This document shows positions 11,994 through 13,030 of a stretch of DNA of 13,030 nucleotides, in pieces. Source of the DNA: CAZWQR01 sp964638595 (lineage in GTDB: Bacteria > Patescibacteriota > Minisyncoccia > Minisyncoccales > PEYH01); assembly GCA_964638595.1 (NCBI GenBank), contig CAZWYU010000003.1, forward strand, positions 1 through 13,030, written 5' to 3'. Position 1 is the stretch's first letter. Every line of letters begins with the position of its first letter. A program made the position numbers and the translations under genes. The notes under the pieces are model-generated. The model did no database searches. It had not been told where the DNA came from and was given only the letters and a program-made list of their open reading frames with translations.

Positions 11994-12881
11994 TTAAATT
12001 AGTTTATTATATTTAATAAAGCGTCTAGTTTCTGGTCCAAATTTTTCATCCTGTAAAGAAAGATAGATATCAGTTTTTTTCCAAGCTAGTTTGTTTCCAC
12101 ATTCCAGCCATTTTCCTTCTATTTCATGGCCATAAATAGTTTTTCCTTCCTGAAGCATTTGGCCAAAAACATTAGCTAAAATAATTTCTCCTCCTTTTGT
12201 AGGTTTAGCTTTTTGTAAAAATTCAAAAACTTCAGGTGTTAAAATATATTTTCCAACTATGGCTAAATCAGAGGGCTCTTCTCCCGGAGCTGGCTTTTCT
12301 ATTATTTTTTTAATTTTAAAAACCCTTGAAGCTATTTTTTCAACTTTTGCTACTCCATAAGAAGATAATTTTTCTTTAGAAACTCTAGATAAAGCAACGA
12401 CAGGACGCTCACAAGTTTTATAGATATTTATTAGTTGTTCTAAGCAAGGGGTGTTTGATTGGACAATATCATCTCCAAATAAGACCGCTACTGCTTCTTT
12501 TTTAATTTTAGAAATAGCCTGCAAAATAGCGTGGCCGTCCCCTAGAGCTTCTTTTTGTGAGACTGAAGAGATTCTTAAACCTTTGAGAAATTCTTCAAAA
12601 TTTTCTATTTCCTGCAAAGATTCTTTTTTATCTCTTTGTTTTAAAAGTCTTTTTAAGTTTTTTGGATACTCTTTAAAATATTCTAAAATAACCTCTTTTT
12701 CTTTACTAGTTACAAAAATGATATCTTCAATTCCTGAATCTTTAGCTTCTTCCAAAATATGCTGGATTGCTGGTTTATTAGCTACCGGCCAAAGCTCTTT
12801 AGGCAAAACTTTTGATAAGGGCAAAAACCTGGTTCCCAAACCAGCTACCGGAACAATTGCTTTTTTGATTATTTGGTCCAT
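11994..12881 (-). CDS. galU: UTP-glucose-1-phosphate uridylyltransferase
   Basis: Makes UDP-glucose from UTP and glucose 1-phosphate for surface polysaccharide or glycolipid synthesis. The length of 295 residues is normal. The nucleotidyltransferase signature is VAGLGTRFLPLSKVLPKELW (12-31, with VAG for the usual AAG), followed by a metal-binding FGDDIV near 139-144, SYGVAKVE and IEKPAPGEEPSDLAIVGKYI, which are GalU hallmarks, and GGEIILANV near the sugar site. The start is the only ATG in position, 2 bases after the stop of the preceding gene and without a Shine-Dalgarno. It sits mid-operon, ahead of trxB and eno. Confidence 0.95.
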   Translation of the reverse strand: MDQIIKKAIVPVAGLGTRFLPLSKVLPKELWPVANKPAIQHILEEAKDSGIEDIIFVTSKEKEVILEYFKEYPKNLKRLLKQRDKKESLQEIENFEEFLKGLRISSVSQKEALGDGHAILQAISKIKKEAVAVLFGDDIVQSNTPCLEQLINIYKTCERPVVALSRVSKEKLSSYGVAKVEKIASRVFKIKKIIEKPAPGEEPSDLAIVGKYILTPEVFEFLQKAKPTKGGEIILANVFGQMLQEGKTIYGHEIEGKWLECGNKLAWKKTDIYLSLQDEKFGPETRRFIKYNKLI

Positions 12882-12883
12882 TT

Positions 12884-13030
12884 TTAATTATTAAATTCAA
12901 AGGTGGAAAGAATAGGGTGCAGAATTTCTTTCCATATTTTTCCTGCATCAAAATCAACAGAAGGAATATCCATGCATTCATCAATAAAACCAAAATAATA
13001 ATTAAGATATAAATTAAGAGTTATATTATA
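12884..13030 (-). CDS. C-terminal end of an unidentified gene, cut by the window edge
   Basis: An open minus-strand frame enters at the right edge and runs 48 codons to TAA, 2 bases before the galU start. The visible tail includes NYYFGFIDECMDIPSVDFDA and ends in HPILSTFEFNN. The ending resembles IISTFKFIE of the membrane protein at 9063-9767, so this may be a paralogous PsbP-like surface protein. Only the tail is visible, so this is a suggestion. The tight spacing supports a real gene and shows that the operon extends beyond the window. Confidence 0.6.
   Translation of the reverse strand, partial: YNITLNLYLNYYFGFIDECMDIPSVDFDAGKIWKEILHPILSTFEFNN

Noticed and set aside
12451..12894. Long plus-strand open frame (147 codons) opposite galU
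   Set aside because: Antisense shadow of a well-conserved gene; it has no start signal and no recognisable protein features.
12799..12993. Minus-strand 64-codon open frame overlapping the galU start
   Set aside because: It runs through the galU N-terminus in another frame. The frame ending at 12884 fits the gene spacing better.

Overview
The window reads as chromosomal DNA from a small-genome, AT-rich bacterium, most likely of the Candidate Phyla Radiation (Patescibacteria, Parcubacteria-like). This rests on the low GC (roughly a third by eye), very tight gene packing with 4-base ATGA overlaps, few Shine-Dalgarno sites, a pared-down fermentative metabolism with ADP-forming acetyl-CoA synthetase and PEP synthase, and short or divergent versions of core enzymes such as a 382-residue enolase. 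TGA acts as a stop (enolase, glutaredoxin), so the genetic code is standard. The lineage is inference; there is no rRNA or other marker here.

Layout. (1) 11-44: a + strand terminator belonging to a gene left of the window. (2) 43-4380, minus strand: an operon of ADP-forming acetyl-CoA synthetase beta and alpha subunits and PEP synthase, with a -10 box so close to the first ATG that the mRNA should be leaderless. (3) 4472-5152, plus strand: a self-contained regulatory unit with a near-consensus promoter, perfect Shine-Dalgarno, TTG start, winged-helix protein, ribbon-helix-helix protein and intrinsic terminator. It looks unlike its surroundings and may be acquired. (4) 5153-5324: intergenic, with a bidirectional terminator and an unexplained hairpin. 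(5) 5325-7548, minus: membrane-anchored DsbA/GILT-like thiol oxidoreductase, glutaredoxin-like protein and GAPDH, with a promoter at the end of gpmA. (6) 7605-9767, minus: gpmA, a HigB/HigA toxin-antitoxin module and a membrane-anchored hypothetical protein. The module sits between two degenerate copies of the junction between the hypothetical gene and gpmA. (7) 9780-13030, minus: a 50-residue single-pass membrane protein, enolase, thioredoxin reductase, GalU and the tail of another gene, almost without gaps.

Together the genes cover much of lower glycolysis (gap, gpmA, eno, with PEP synthase at the PEP/pyruvate step; pgk and pyk are not here). They also cover acetate-forming ATP conservation (ACD), UDP-glucose supply (GalU) and a thiol-redox set (TrxB, glutaredoxin, DsbA-like). 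The most unusual region is 8312-9098. There a toxin-antitoxin module lies between duplicated gene ends that preserve both neighbouring genes, carries its own antitoxin promoter and probable operator, and leaves a mini-ORF derived from gpmA overlapping the toxin start. No tRNA, rRNA, CRISPR array, transposase or IS was seen.
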